From Gymnothorax reevesii (lineage: Eukaryota; Chordata; Actinopteri; Anguilliformes; Muraenidae), in contig CM056573.1 in NCBI GenBank assembly GCA_029721435.1, forward strand, positions 73,846,001 through 73,910,000: a DNA stretch of 64,000 nt, written 5' to 3'. Positions 32,911 to 43,975 of the stretch are shown in pieces. Under the pieces are notes generated by a model. It ran no database searches. It was not told where the DNA came from and saw only the letters and a list, made by a program, of their open reading frames with translations. The position numbers and the translations under genes were made by a program. Each line of letters opens with the position of its first letter. Within the stretch, counting starts at the first letter, position 1.

Positions 32911-34372
32911 TGTCAGGAGGCTGCCTGACAACTGGGGTAAACTCGCTGGAGTTAATTGATTAAAATGTGGGCCACGTGGGGAGTGCGGGCTGGGGTGCCG
33001 TGATTGCTGCAAGGAGGAGGGCACAGCTGACTCCTGTTTGTTCTAATTGGACACAGGATAAGAGCAGTGCAGCGGAGTATTTGGGAGAGACGCGGTTTGG
33101 GTGTGTTGTGATGTGGGGTTTTTGGTTGACGGCCGGTCGTTGTTTATATTTGGTGCGCGTGGATTTATTGTGTTTTTTTTTCTTCTTTGTTTGAGCCCGC
33201 TACTTTGCCCCAGTGACCATTTTTGCTGTCTCCCGGGGGAAGGGTGGCCTGGTGATCCCTGACCACGGCGGAATGTGGACAGTGAAGTGCGACGAACCGT
33301 CTGGTGTTCAAACTGCGCAAGCCACGAGATGGTGTCGGCGGGGGTATGGTCTGCAGTATCAGCCCCGGAGGAAGCAAAAGCGACGCCGCCTGTTAGCTGG
33401 GAAGTGACGCTACCCGGACGCGGGTGAGGACTGCGGCGTTCCCAGGCTATTCGGGGGTAGGCGGACCCTGATACGGACTGGTTGCAGACCGTTACTGTGT
33501 GGACGAGTGATGTGCCTGGTCGGGGGTCCCAGGTCCGTGGACATTGTAGCATCGACGGGAGGCAGCCCGAGGGAAGTAGCGGGAATTAATAAATGTACTT
33601 TGCTTTTTTTGTATGTATGGTGTGAATTGGGTTTTTTTTTTTTTTTTCCTTTTTTGGATGTTTGGGCTAGGAGGGGGTTAGCCATACATCCCGGGTTTAA
33701 TTTTATGGTGTGAGAAGTGTGTGTTGTGGGCGTGGTTGAGTGACTGGGACTTTCCCCCAAGTAGTGGGGCCCGGGCACAGGTGGCTTCAGTGTTGCACTT
33801 TTTTTTTTTTTTTTTTTTTTTTTTTTGCGTTTGGTTTTTTTGGTATGAATTGTGATTTGTTTTTGTTCACATTATCGTTTTTTTAAATCTATAATAGCTG
33901 GTGTCCTGGCCACAGGAGTGGAAGTGTGAAGGGGGAGGGACCTGAGCATATGGTAGGAGGAGCGGGGTTGGTGCGTGGAAGTGCGTCTCTGGATTTTATT
34001 AATAAAAACATTGCTATTCCTTTACTGCCTTGTCCTGTGTCTCTGTGGTGGGTGGAATCTGTTACTGAATCGGGGGTGTGTAGCTGCTCGGCGCTCCACC
34101 CCTGACAAATTTGGCGTAATCGGCAGGATCTGGGGCATCCTAATGGATGGCAGCATGCGTAAAGCATGAAGCGTGAGGACATGCTCACGAAAGAGTGGAA
34201 GAGATGTGACAGTTGAAGGGCCCTGTCACCGGAAGTGTCTCCTAATAAATACATGCCCTGGCTACCTTGCCAACGAGCCTGGCTCTTTGGCGATTGTGGT
34301 CAGCGCGCATGACTCTTACCCGGGAGTCTGGAGGCTCAAGTCCCCACCCGGGCCCTCCTTCGGCCTTCTATA
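32911..34372 (+). mobile_element. LTR-bearing insertion within the Tc1 inverted repeat
   Basis: It starts TGTCAGGAGGCTGCCTGACA, itself a 7-bp palindrome. At 34101-34107 CCTGACA closes what looks like a 1.2-kb LTR (TGTCAGG...CCTGACA) with an AATAAA signal at 34001-34006. AATTTGGCGTAATCGG then resembles the primer-site region of a Gypsy element. About 265 bp later the insertion ends, and TTAG flanks it on both sides (32907-32910 and 34373-34376). No pol is present and no second LTR is evident, so it is a deleted or unusual LTR element. It includes T-runs at 33624-33648 and 33800-33826. Confidence 0.7.
34287..34355 (+). tRNA. tRNA-like segment (possible relic)
   Basis: GGCGATTGTGGTCAGCGCG, GACTCTTACCCGGGAGTC (anticodon-arm-like) and GGAGGCTCAAGTCCCC (T-arm-like) follow in tRNA order, resembling a tRNA-Lys(CTT)-type sequence. 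The anticodon loop is one base too long and the acceptor stem does not close, so it is not a working tRNA. It could be a pseudogene, a SINE head or chance. It lies at the end of the LTR-bearing insertion. Confidence 0.25.
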
Positions 34373-34613
34373 TTAGCACGTTATGTAAATCATAGAGAAA
34401 AACAGAATACAATGATTTGCAAATCCTTTTCAACTTGCATTCAATAGAATACACTGCAAAGACAAGATGTTTAATGTTCAAACTGAGAAACATTTTTTTT
34501 TTTTTGTTGTTGTTGCAAATCATTAACTTAGAATTTAAAGGCAGCAACATGCTGCAAAAAAGTTGGCACAGGGGCCTTTTTACCACTGTTACATCACCTT
34601 TCCTTTTAACGAC

Positions 34614-35596
34614 ACTCAGTAAACGTTTGGGAACTGAAGAGACCAATTTTTGAAGCTTTTCAGGTGGAACTCTTTCCCATTCTTGCTAGATGTACAGCTT
34701 AAGTTGTTCAACAGTTCGGGGTCTCCGTTGTCGTATTTTACGCTTCATATTGCGCCACACATTTTCAATGGGAGAAAGGTCTGGACTACAGGCAGGCCAG
34801 TCTAGTACCCGCACTCTTACTACGGAGCCATGCTGTTGTAACACGTGCAGAATCTGGCTTGGCATTGTCTTGCTGAAATAAGCAGGGGCGTCCATGAAAA
34901 AGACGTTGCTTGGATGGCAACATATGTTGCTCCAAAACCTGTATGTACCTTTCAGCATTAATGGTGCCTTCACATATGTGTAAGTTGCCCATGCCTTGGG
35001 CACTAATACACCCTCATACCATCACAGATGCTGGCTTTTGAACTTTGCGCCTATAACAGTCCAGATGGTTCTTTTCCTCCTTGGTCCGGAGGACACGACG
35101 TTCAGTTTCCAAAAACAATTTGAAATGTGGACTCGTCAGACCACAGAACACTTTTCCACTTTGCATCAGTCCATCTTAGATGAGCTAGGGCCCAGCGACG
35201 CCGGCGGCGTTTCTGGGTGCGGTTGATAAATGGCTTTCGCTTTGCATTGTAGAGTTTTAACTTGAACTTGCAGATGTAGCCACGAACTGTAGTTACTGAC
35301 AGTGGTTTTCTGAAGTGTTACTGAGCCCATGTGGTGATGTCCTTTACACACTGATGTCGGTTTTTGATGCAGTACCGCCTTAGGGATCGAAGGTCATGGG
35401 CATTAAATGTTGGTTTTCGGCCTTGTCGCTTACATGCAGTGATTTCTCCAGATTCTCTGAACCTTTTGACGATATTACGGACCGTAGATGATGAAATCCA
35501 TAAATTTCTTGCAATAGCTCGTTGAGGAATGTTGTTTTTAAACTATTAGACAATCAGCTCACGCATTTGTTCACTAAGTGGTGACCCTCGCCCCAT
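34614..35596 (-). pseudogene. Tc1 transposase, broken (copy B)
   Basis: The start codon (ATGGGGCGAGGGTC, minus strand) is at 35594-35596, with the same TATAAAAG box upstream as in copy A. Recognisable minus-strand blocks are the helix-turn-helix with GRKP-type linker around 35400-35470 and [20 protein letters not shown], then [23 protein letters not shown] and [13 protein letters not shown]. Frame changes are scattered through the gene (for example between [12 protein letters not shown] and VRVLDWPA) and the terminal stop is displaced. It is more decayed than copy A. Confidence 0.88.
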
Positions 35597-35990
35597 CCTT
35601 GTTTATGAATGACTGAGCATTTCAGGGAAGCTGCTTTTATACCCAATCATGGCACCCACCTGTTCCCAATTAGCCCGTTCACCTGTGGGATGTTCCAAAT
35701 AAGTGTTTGAGCATTCCTCAACTCTCTGAGTCTTTTTTGCCACTAGTCCCAGCTTTTTTGAAACATGTTGCAGGCATCAAATTCCAAATGACCTAATATT
35801 TGCAAAAAATTACAAAGTTTACCTGTTCGAACATTAAGTAACTTATCTTTGCAGTGTATTCAATTGAATATAGGTTGAAAAGGATTTGCAAATCATTGTA
35901 TTCTGTTTTTATTTACTATTTACACAACGTGCCAACTTCACTGGTTTTGGGTTTTGTAAAAACTCTTTTATTAAAAGTTTCAAGAAAATA

Positions 35991-37567
35991 CACTCAACAA
36001 AAATATAAACGCAACACTTTTGTTTTTGCTCCCATTTGTCATGAGATGGACTCAAAGATCTAAAAAATCATTCCAGATACACAATATTACCATTTCTCTC
36101 AAACATTGTTCACAAATCTGTCTAAATGTGTGATAGTGAGCATTTTTGCTTTGCTGAGACAATCCATCCCACATCAAGATGCTCATCAGACACCATGATT
36201 AGTGCACAGGTGTACCTTAGACTGTCCGCAATAAAAGGCCACTCTGAAATGTGCAGTTTTGTCTCACAGCAAAATGCCACAGATGGCGCAAGCATTGAGG
36301 GAGCGTGCAATTGGAATGCTGACAGCAGGAATGTCAACCAGATCTGTTGCTCGGGCATTGAATGTTCATTTCTCCACCATAAGCCATCTCCAAAGGCGTT
36401 TCAGAGAATATGGCAGTCCATCCAACCGGCCTCACAACCGCAGACCACGTGTAACCACACCAGCCCAGGACCTCCACATCCAGCAGGTTCACCTCCAAGA
36501 TCGTCTGAAACAATTGGTTTGCATAACCAAAGAATTTCTGCACAAACTGTCGGAAACCGCCTCAGGGAAGCTCAACTGCATCCTCATCGTCCTCATCGGG
36601 GTCTTAACCTGACTCCAGATCGTCGCCGTAACAGACTTGAGTGGGCAAATGCTCACATTCGATGGCGTCTGGCACGTTGGAGAGGTGTTCTCTTCACGGA
36701 TGAATCTCGGTTTACATTGTTCAAGGCAGATGGCAGACAGTGTGGGTGAGCGCTTTGCTGATGTCAATGTTGTGGATCGAGTGGCCCATGGTGGTGGTGG
36801 GGTTATGGTATGGGCAGGCATCTGTTATGGACGAAGAACACAGGTGCATTTTATTGATGGCATTTTGAATGCACAGAGATACCGTGATGAGATCCTGAGG
36901 CCCATTGTTGTGCCATACATCCATGAACATCACCTCATGTTTCAGCAAGATAATGCTCGGCCCCATGTTGCAAGGATCTGTACACAATTCTTGGAAGCTG
37001 AAAATGTCCCAGTTCTTGCATGGCCAGCATACTCACCGGACATGTCACCCATGGAGCATGTTTGGGATGTGCTTGACCGGCGTATACGATAGCGCGTACC
37101 AGTTCCCACTAATATCCAGCAACTTCGCACAGCCATTGAAGAGGAGTGGACCAACATTCTCACAGGCCACAATTGACAATCTGATAAACTCTCTGCGAAG
37201 AAGATGTGTTGCACTGCATGAGGCAAATGGTGATCACACCAGATACTGACTGGTTCTGAGTCCCCAGACCCCCAATAAAGCAAAAACTGCACATTTCAGG
37301 GTGGCCTTTTATTGTGGACAGTCTAAATTACACCTGTGCACTAATCATGGTGTCTGATGAGCATCTTGATGTGGCACACCTGTGAGGTGGGATGGATTGT
37401 CTCAGCAAAGCAAAAGTGCTCAATATCACACATTTAGACAGATTTGTGAACAATGTTTTAGAGAAATGGTAATATTGTGTATCTGGAATGAATTTTAGAT
37501 CTTTGAGTCCATCTCATGACAAATGGGAGCAAAAACAAAAGTGTTGCGTTTATATTTTTGTTGAGTG
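35991..37567 (+). mobile_element. Tc1-like transposon (family E) with ~275-bp inverted repeats
   Basis: A 1577-bp element starting CACTCAACAAAAATATAAACG after TA at 35989-35990 and ending CGTTTATATTTTTGTTGAGTG before TA at 37568-37569. The inverted repeats run to about 36265 and from about 37284. They include matching blocks such as CAAATGGGAGC / GCTCCCATTTG and GCTTTGCTGAGACAATCCATC / its complement. It lies only 34 bp beyond the end of the copy B Tc1 element. Confidence 0.92.
36274..37249 (+). pseudogene. Tc1 transposase, broken (family E)
   Basis: DDE transposase starting MPQMAQALRERAIGML, with helix-turn-helix text STRSVARALNVHFSTISHLQRRF and the RRPRVTT linker. A frameshift near 36520 leads to SAQTVGNRLREA and GVLFTDESRFTLF (first D). 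Another near 36745 leads to GGGVMVWAGI, MFQQDNARPHVA (second D) and SPDMSPMEHVWD (E). The spacing is DD34E. A stop at 37090-37092 and a shift near 37155 precede the end LRRRCVALHEANGDHTRY. Four lesions make it inactive. Its C-terminus and linker are closer to the intact transposase at 54477-55487 than to copies A and B. Confidence 0.9.
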
Positions 37568-39039
37568 TATTTACAAATTCATGAGTGTGAGGTCTCTTTT
37601 TTGACTCAGTATAGCTTGTTTAGAACAGATTCTATCCGAACACTGACCAAAGTGATTGCCCTCAACTGGAGTTCCAAGCTCAGCCAGTCTGTCTGTGAGT
37701 TGCCAGCTCAGCGCGAATCAGTATCTGGGGAGATCTCTCAGTTAAGCTCCAATATAACATAGAACATAACACCAATCACTTGGAGTAGCAAAGGTAGCAC
37801 TTAGGAGCCTTTTGCCTTGCATTAACACTTGGAGTGACGAGACGTGCACTCGGAAGCCTTTGTAATGTATGGATGCTATCCAGTGGCGGTTCTAGAACCT
37901 GGAATTGGGGGGCCACAGGCACGTCCCTTCATGACAATTAGCCCTGGCTAGTTCTCAATCATTTTCCTTCACTGGCGCATTTTCCAATTATTGTAATTGG
38001 CAACTGAAGACACTGTTTGTCTTCATATATGATAGACCAGCGATTAAATTCAGTACAGTGGCGGAACCAAAACTTATGGCTGGAAACTCGAGAAGAGCTA
38101 TATCAGCTGACAGCAACCAGGTAAGCTACCAGCCATGTCAGCATCAGCAGGCACACAGCAATTGGAGGATACACATAAGGTCATACAGCAGTCTATTTGA
38201 AAGCCGTCAAGCTTGCTCACTTCTGCTGCTGTTTGCAATGACTTTTCATCCTATGCAACATGCCGTTTGGTTCTTTGCTTGCCTCCTCCACCCCAGCCTC
38301 CGCTTGTTTGGTTCTGCTCACATCGGATGGGATTTTGATTTCTGTTCATATTTTCACTGTGCCTAGGTAGCACATTCCTCCAGAGCAGAACTGCCGCCAA
38401 TATAATGTAATGTTTATACCCATGAGTAAATTGTTCTATTTGATTGAAACGTGACTTTTCCTGACTGAAAATCCGTTAAAAATCGTTTCTAGTCCTGACC
38501 TGTTCTTAGTCTTTTTCATGATTAACAAAAGGTTCATTCCAAGAGCACTCCACACTTCACAGGTGCTGCTTGTTCTCCCCGATTATGTAAGAAGACAATC
38601 ATTCATCTGAACGTATATTTGCTATATTTAAATCAATGGTTTTCAAATTTGCATACCTGTCGACTCTCAGGCAAATAGCTTGAGCTGCAAGCTCCCTATT
38701 TCACTGCCGAGTGCCACTTTTTTTTTTTAATCAACCCATGCAATACCGAGAGTGAAAGGTGATATTTCATTGGAACGCGGACCTGTTCAGTCAATGCGAA
38801 GCATTGGCCAATTGGTAAGTAAATCATTTTTACCTCTGCCAAACAAAGTTGGCAGGAGGTTATTTGATTGCCGGCCTTTGTTTGTTTGCAAGATAACTCA
38901 AAAAGTAATGCACTGATTTTGATAAAAGTTTCAGAACAGGTAGGTATAAGGACAAGGAACAGGTGATTACATTTTAGCATATCTAGGCCAAAGTACAGTT
39001 GAGATACACGCCAAAGTTCAAGATTTCAAGTCTTTCCAA
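37568..39039. other. Non-coding, with dispersed repeats
   Basis: Includes the repeat at 37881-38050 and, at about 38833-39000, a separate dispersed repeat reading CTCTGCCAAACAAAGTTGGC, GTTTGTTTGCAAGATAACTC and TTTTGATAAAAGTTTC. The latter abuts the truncated start of the Gmr1-like integrase. No host gene is recognised. Confidence 0.5.
37881..38050 (+). repeat. Dispersed repeat, copy 2 (CAGTGGCGGTTCTAG...)
   Basis: Matches 21033-21175 in ordered blocks. A weak inverted match to its start, AGAACTGCCGCCA, is at about 38388-38400, so a ~520-bp hAT-type MITE is possible. No target duplication could be shown. Confidence 0.6.
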
Positions 39040-41224
39040 TGGGCCGGAGTTCCAATCGCTGTACTTTTGGGTTTTGCTGCCACCTGGCAAATGCCTTTGG
39101 TGAGCCCTTCTCCAAGGTCATCATTGATTGTGTTGATCCATTACCCAAGACTAGATCTGGAAATCAGTACTTGTTGACAATCATGTGTGCATCTACTAGA
39201 TTCCCTGAAGCCATACCTCTAAGTAACATCAAGGCAACTGCAATCTCGAAGGCTTTGATAAAGTTCTTCACGTTGTTTGGCCTTCCCAGGGAAATTCAGT
39301 CAGACTAAGGTAGCAATTTCACTTCCGGATTGTTTCAGCAGGTTGTGTATGAACTAGGTGCAAAGCAGATTCTTTACAGTGCCTATCATCCAGAGAGTCA
39401 GGGTGCTTTAGAGCGGTTTCATTTCAGTCTCAAGACAATGATGAGGTCTTCTTGTTATGACCATGAGAAAGACTGGGATGAAGGTGTTCATTTGCTGTTG
39501 TTTGCAGCTGGAGAAGCAGTCCAGAAGTCTTCTGGATTCAGTCCATTTGAGCTTGTGTTTGGCCATGAAGTGAGAGGACCTTTGCTATTGTTGAGTGAAC
39601 AATGGCAAGAGAGAGAGAGCCGTTAGACTATGTTATCAAGTTCAAGGAAAGACTGCATGCAGCTTGTAACCTAGCCAAAGAGAACTTGAAATCAAGTCAG
39701 GGAAAAATGAAAACTTGGTATGATCATAAGAGTAGAAGCTGTGAGTTTAAACCAGGAGACAAGGTCTTTGTGTTGTTTCCCTTGCAGTCCAATCCATTGC
39801 AGGCTAGATTTCTGACAAAACTCAATGATCTCAATTACATTGCGAAGACTCCAGATAGGAGACAGCCAAAACAGCTGTGTCACATTAATATGCTGAAGCC
39901 TTATCATGATAGGAATGCTAGGGTTACAGCTGTCACTTCAGATCATCATATGGCCGAGACTTGTGAAGATGAGGGGGAGTTTCAAGATGATGAACCTAGA
40001 ATTAAAGCCAAAGTTCTTTCATATAAATTGTCAAATCCTGAAGTGTTGCAAAATCTTGATGCAAAACTCCAGCACTTAGAACCCTCACAGAGAGATCAGT
40101 TTGAGAGGTTGATCAAGAAATATAAAGGTCTATTTCCTGATGTTCCAAAGAGAGTTTCTATGGCCTCTCATGATGTAGATGTTGGTGATGCCAAACCATG
40201 AAAACAGCAACCATACTGGATGAATCCTGAAAAGAGAAAGATTGCTGAGAAAGAGGTTGAGTACATGTTCGAACATGATATTATCAGACCCTCCAACTCA
40301 GATTGGAGTTCACCCTGTGTGCTAGTTCCAAAACCTGATGGAAGTACTAGATTCTTTACAGATTTTCGCAAAGTCAATGCTGTAACTAGAACTGATGTGT
40401 TTCCAATACCTTGGATTGATTATTGTATCGATGGAGTAGGGCAAGCAAAGTTTCTGACCAAGATTGATTTATTGAAGGGTTATTGGTGTGTGCCTTTAAT
40501 GAGAGGGCCAAGAGCATCTCTGCTTTTGCCATACCATCTGGGTTACCAGTATGAAGTTCTACCATTTTGCATGAAAAATGCCCCAGCCATGTTCCAAAGG
40601 ATGATACAGTCTACAATCGCCGGATTGCCATACATAGGTGTATATCGATGACCTGATCACATGGAGTGACTCCTGGGAAGAACATCTGAAAGATGTAGAG
40701 ACGTTGTTCCAGCGCTTGACCCAGGCTAACCTGACTGTTAACCTGAACAAGAGTGACTTTGGTTGTGCTACTATCACGTATCTAGGCCACGTCATAGGCC
40801 AGGGTAAGGTGGTACCCATGAATGCTAAAGTCCAAGCCATCATGGACTTTCCACTTCCTGACAACAAAAAAGCTCTGTGCTGCTTCCTTGGAGTGATCGG
40901 GTACTACCGCACGTTCTGCAAGAACTTTGCTGAGATTGCTCTCAGTCTCAGTAACCAACTGAAGAAAGGCGTAAAGTTCCCTTGGGATGAAGCATGCCAA
41001 AGAGCCTTTGAGTGCCTGAAGTCTCTGCTGTGTCACTTCCTCGATGCTAGCGACCAAGCTTGTGGATCAGTGCTCCTCCAGAGCAGTGACTCTGATGACA
41101 TTGAGCATCCCGTGGCATACTTCTCCAGGAAGTTCAATTGCCATCAAAAGAACTATTCCACAATTGAGAAGGAGCTGTTGGCTCTGGTTCTATCCTTACA
41201 ACACTTTGAGGTTTATGTTTGTAC
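39040..41224 (+). pseudogene. Gmr1-like Gypsy pol: integrase before RT, RNase H truncated
   Basis: The domain order is integrase, then reverse transcriptase and RNase H, the reverse of ordinary Gypsy elements and diagnostic of the Gmr1 group. Integrase: FSKVIIDCVDPLPKTRSGNQ (D), GLPREIQSD then TAA at 39306-39308 and GSNF (D), HPESQGALERFHFSLK (E); the HHCC finger is missing. A frameshift near 39610 leads to a C-terminal SRSCEFKPGDKVFVLFPL. TGA at 40199-40201 precedes RT blocks EKEVEYMFEHDIIRPSNSDW, FTDFRKVNAVTRTD, KIDLLKGYW, LPFCMKNAPAMFQRM and YIDD (40641-40652), with a 2-bp frameshift just before YIDD. RNase H begins LDASDQACGSVLLQ and breaks off after LSLQHFEVYV, where LTR sequence begins. 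Confidence 0.92.
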
Positions 41225-41367
41225 ATTTGACCAGACTTGTCACTATTTTCGAGACCTGAGAAGCTCGTTTTGTGGATTTTTGCCTGTGTTGGACCATTTT
41301 CCTGTCCCAAGACATCGCAACAAAGCAACCCTATCTCAAGGGACTGTAACTATTTCATTTTTGTCCC
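41225..41367 (+). repeat. LTR fragment of a Gmr1-like element
   Basis: About 140 bp (ACATTTGACCAGACTTGTCA ... CTGTAACTATTTC) match the central part of the LTR at 18158-18300, with visible divergence of roughly a quarter to a third of positions. It is joined directly to truncated RNase H coding sequence, so a deletion removed the end of pol and the start of the 3' LTR. Confidence 0.7.
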
Positions 41368-41620
41368 CCGTCGCCCCGCGGAACGGGGGACGTAGAAATG
41401 CTGTTCGTCTGTCCGTGTGTCCGTCCCTCTGTTCGAGAACAGTTTACTCGCAATAACTTTTGACAGCTTTGATGGAGGATCACCAAATTCACACCACATG
41501 TGCCTCTCATGAAGGCCTTGCTCTAGTTCAATGATGAGTGACCTTCACCTAGTTTTCAAGGTCACTGAGCAAAAAGATGTGAGGAACACTGTACTCGCAC
41601 GGTATTGCGTGCCACTCTTT
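41368..41620. repeat. Interspersed repeat with GTCCG-rich head
   Basis: Begins CCCCGTCGCCCCGCGGAACG, then TTCGTCTGTCCGTGTGTCCG and GATGGAGGATCACCAAATTC, then AGTGACCTTCACCTAG and TTCAAGGTCACTGAG. The layout (GC-rich head, GTCCG/GTCTG run, CACCAAATT, AGGTCA motifs) parallels the repeats at 16560-17115 and 63410-63600, although I cannot show they are one family. Confidence 0.5.
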
Positions 41621-43454
41621 CAGGTGATTTAATGGTATCTGGATTTCAGCCTTCCTTCCAATCTCGTTTACTTCCTTTATCTTCATTTCTTTTCAACTAA
41701 CCCATGCTAACAGTTTGTTATTTTGTTAGAGTTACTAACACAATCTAACATTGTATTTAACACTAACTTAATAACGAGCTTTAAGGGATTGTATAGCTGC
41801 ACTTACTAATTGATTAACAAGCTCTCAGCACTCGCCCTTTTCTAATCTCTGCCCCTTGTCTTTCCCTCATCTTCTCTGCTGCGCTTTCTGTGGATTCTCC
41901 ACAATTGCTTGCGCTGTCCTTTCTCTCATTGTCTATGCACATTAGAACTCCTTGACTGGAACTGTATATTTGTCTATAGGATTGTCTCGTGATCCTTGTC
42001 CCCGTTTTGGCTTTTGCCTGTTTTATGTGATTCTATTCTCCCTCTTGTTCCCTCCTTTGTATTTAGTCTCATTTCCTGCACCTGTGTTCTGTGTAGCATG
42101 TGATTCCCCTCGAGTGTATATTAGGAGTGTCGCCGGAATGGTCAGCGGTGGAGGAGACAGAGGGAGATGGAAGCTTCTTTTCCAAAAATATATTTTTATT
42201 TTTTTTTTACATTCAAAAACTTTTCTTAAAAAAAACATGCAAATATTTCTTGTGCTCCAAAAATATACCCAAAATGCAAACAAAAACTAAGCAAAACAAT
42301 AGCAATATAGAAAATACAAAAATAAAGAGGCTTGAAAGTTGCCAGGCTAAATCGATACAATAGTAAAGACCCTGCTCAAACTTCTATGCAGCCACAGCTC
42401 AGGACCTTCCTCAATCCTCTAGAACCAACCAACCAACCGTGTGGGGCCTACTACAGGGCTTGTATACCTGTAGCCCCTCCCACAGATTAACCCAATTATC
42501 AAAATTATTAATCAGCTAAATAATACATTTCTAAATTCAAAATAACAACTAAGAAGAACATACATAAAATGCATAAACATCCAAAGTAAATTTTAACAAC
42601 CAAAAACCCCCCAGTGCATAGTAAAATACATGTTTATCCCACGACAGTAAAACACCCCCGCTAAAATGGATTGTGCCGTCTACCCCCGCGAAACCCCTCC
42701 ATATATGCAACCATGGCATAGTCCATCGGTTTCGCAAAACCAGGAAGTATGTCAGGTTGGCAAGTCACTGAAATATGGATGCTTTTGATAAATGACAGAA
42801 ATAAATAAACCTTGATATTTTAAACAGCCATAGTGTAGGTGTGATTCTTTGAGAATGTTGGGCAATGTTAAGCGGACGGGAGATGATACTGTGTGGCAAT
42901 ATGAAGCGCATTGTAAACACGAGTGGAACAATTGTTACATAAATGCCGGTTGGCCATTCCGTGCATGTCTGCTTCAATGTAATCCAATGAGAAGCTATGG
43001 CAAAAGGTGGTGTGTGAAATGTTTAAAACCAAGTTAAACCAAGACAGAAAACGGCATGGGAATGAAATGCAACACAGCGGAAGGTCAGCCATGATGTTAA
43101 AGTGTTGCCGGCAAATAGCTGCCTATGTGCGTGTGCGCTTGCGTGAATGGACGCGTGTATGTGCGTAGGCGGCACGGCTCACTCCGTGACAAGGAGTCTT
43201 TTCACAGCACTTTCTTGTCAGATCGTTTCTCTCAGTTTACTTGTGCCACGTTTCTCTAGCCTTGTTCTCTCAGTGATACCTTTCTGACTGGACCGTTCTT
43301 GCCATCTTCATGTAAATGGAAGATAAATAGGGCTTTTTTTGTCTACAGCTGTTTGGCGTTAATTGTAAGGGAGGGGCTAGTAACTATTTGAGGAGGTAGT
43401 TGGGGAGCTTTGAGGCAGTCTGGTTTGTAGTCCTGAGCTAGGTGGTGTGCTTCA
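41621..43454. other. Non-coding; no recognisable gene
   Basis: A T-rich/A-rich junction at 42178-42240 may be the 3' end of an unidentified retroelement. CAACCAACCAACC lies at 42427. Open frames have no recognisable similarity. Confidence 0.4.
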
Positions 43455-43975
43455 GACTAGCCTGCATTACCGGCGGTCAGCGGCTGGCGGCTGGCGGGAG
43501 AAAGGAGAAAGGAGAGGAAAGACTGCCTGCACGATAACGTAGGGATTTTGAGCAGCCGCCCACTTCCTTGCGCAACGAGCCACGACGGACCACCCCTTTT
43601 TTTAAACCATTGAAACTCGAGTGTAATTTGAGAGCACATGCTTTTACCGAAGCCAGTCGGCATATAAGTACATCTTTACCATCTAGTAAATGATTGATTG
43701 CCTGTAGTTGTTCGTTCTTTAGAGTAATCTTTCGGTCGTGAATTTCAAGGTATTCAAGCGATTACTTTATCAAAGCGTCGTTCTCTACATTCACCATCTT
43801 TGTTCTGGCAGTTTACGGCGTAACCATGCTTTGCGTTACATTCGATGACCGTTCAATTTTGATTGACACCTCGGACAACGGACAACTCAAAATCTCTATG
43901 TTATCGTGCAGGTGTTCTTTCCTCTCCTTTCTCCTTTCTCCCGCTAGCCGCTGACCGCCGGCAACGAAGGCTAGC
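43455..43975. repeat. Foldback element with ~95-bp arms
   Basis: The left arm (about 43455-43553) contains CGGCGGTCAGCGGCTGGCGG, GGGAGAAAGGAGAAAGGAG and TGCACGATAACGTAG. The right arm (about 43880-43975) is its inverted copy: CTATGTTATCGTGCAGG, CTCCTTTCTCCTTTCTCCC, GCCGCTGACCGCCGGCAACG. The outer ends read GACTAGCC and GGCTAGC, and TTCA flanks both sides (43451-43454 and 43976-43979). There is no coding capacity. This is a MITE-like DNA element of about 520 bp. Confidence 0.85.

Larger units (their letters stand above)
32886..35956 (-). mobile_element. Tc1-like transposon, copy B, split by an insertion
   Basis: Same family as copy A, opposite orientation. One end begins CAAAACCCAAAACCAGTGAAG after TA at 32884-32885. 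The other ends CTTCACTGGTTTTGGGTTTTG before TA at 35957-35958. The first 25 bp of the left inverted repeat (32886-32910) are separated from the rest (34373 onwards, TTAGCACGTTATG) by 1462 bp of foreign DNA; joining the two restores the inverted repeat. Without the insertion the element is about 1.6 kb, as expected. The transposase is degenerate. Confidence 0.9.

Noticed and set aside
32192..33778. Overlapping open frames on both strands in a GC-rich patch
   Set aside because: They mirror each other on opposite strands and span an LTR-like sequence; the composition explains them.
36126..36749. 207-codon frame as an independent protein
   Set aside because: Only its second part matches the Tc1 transposase and the first part is off-frame element sequence; it is one frame of a broken transposase.
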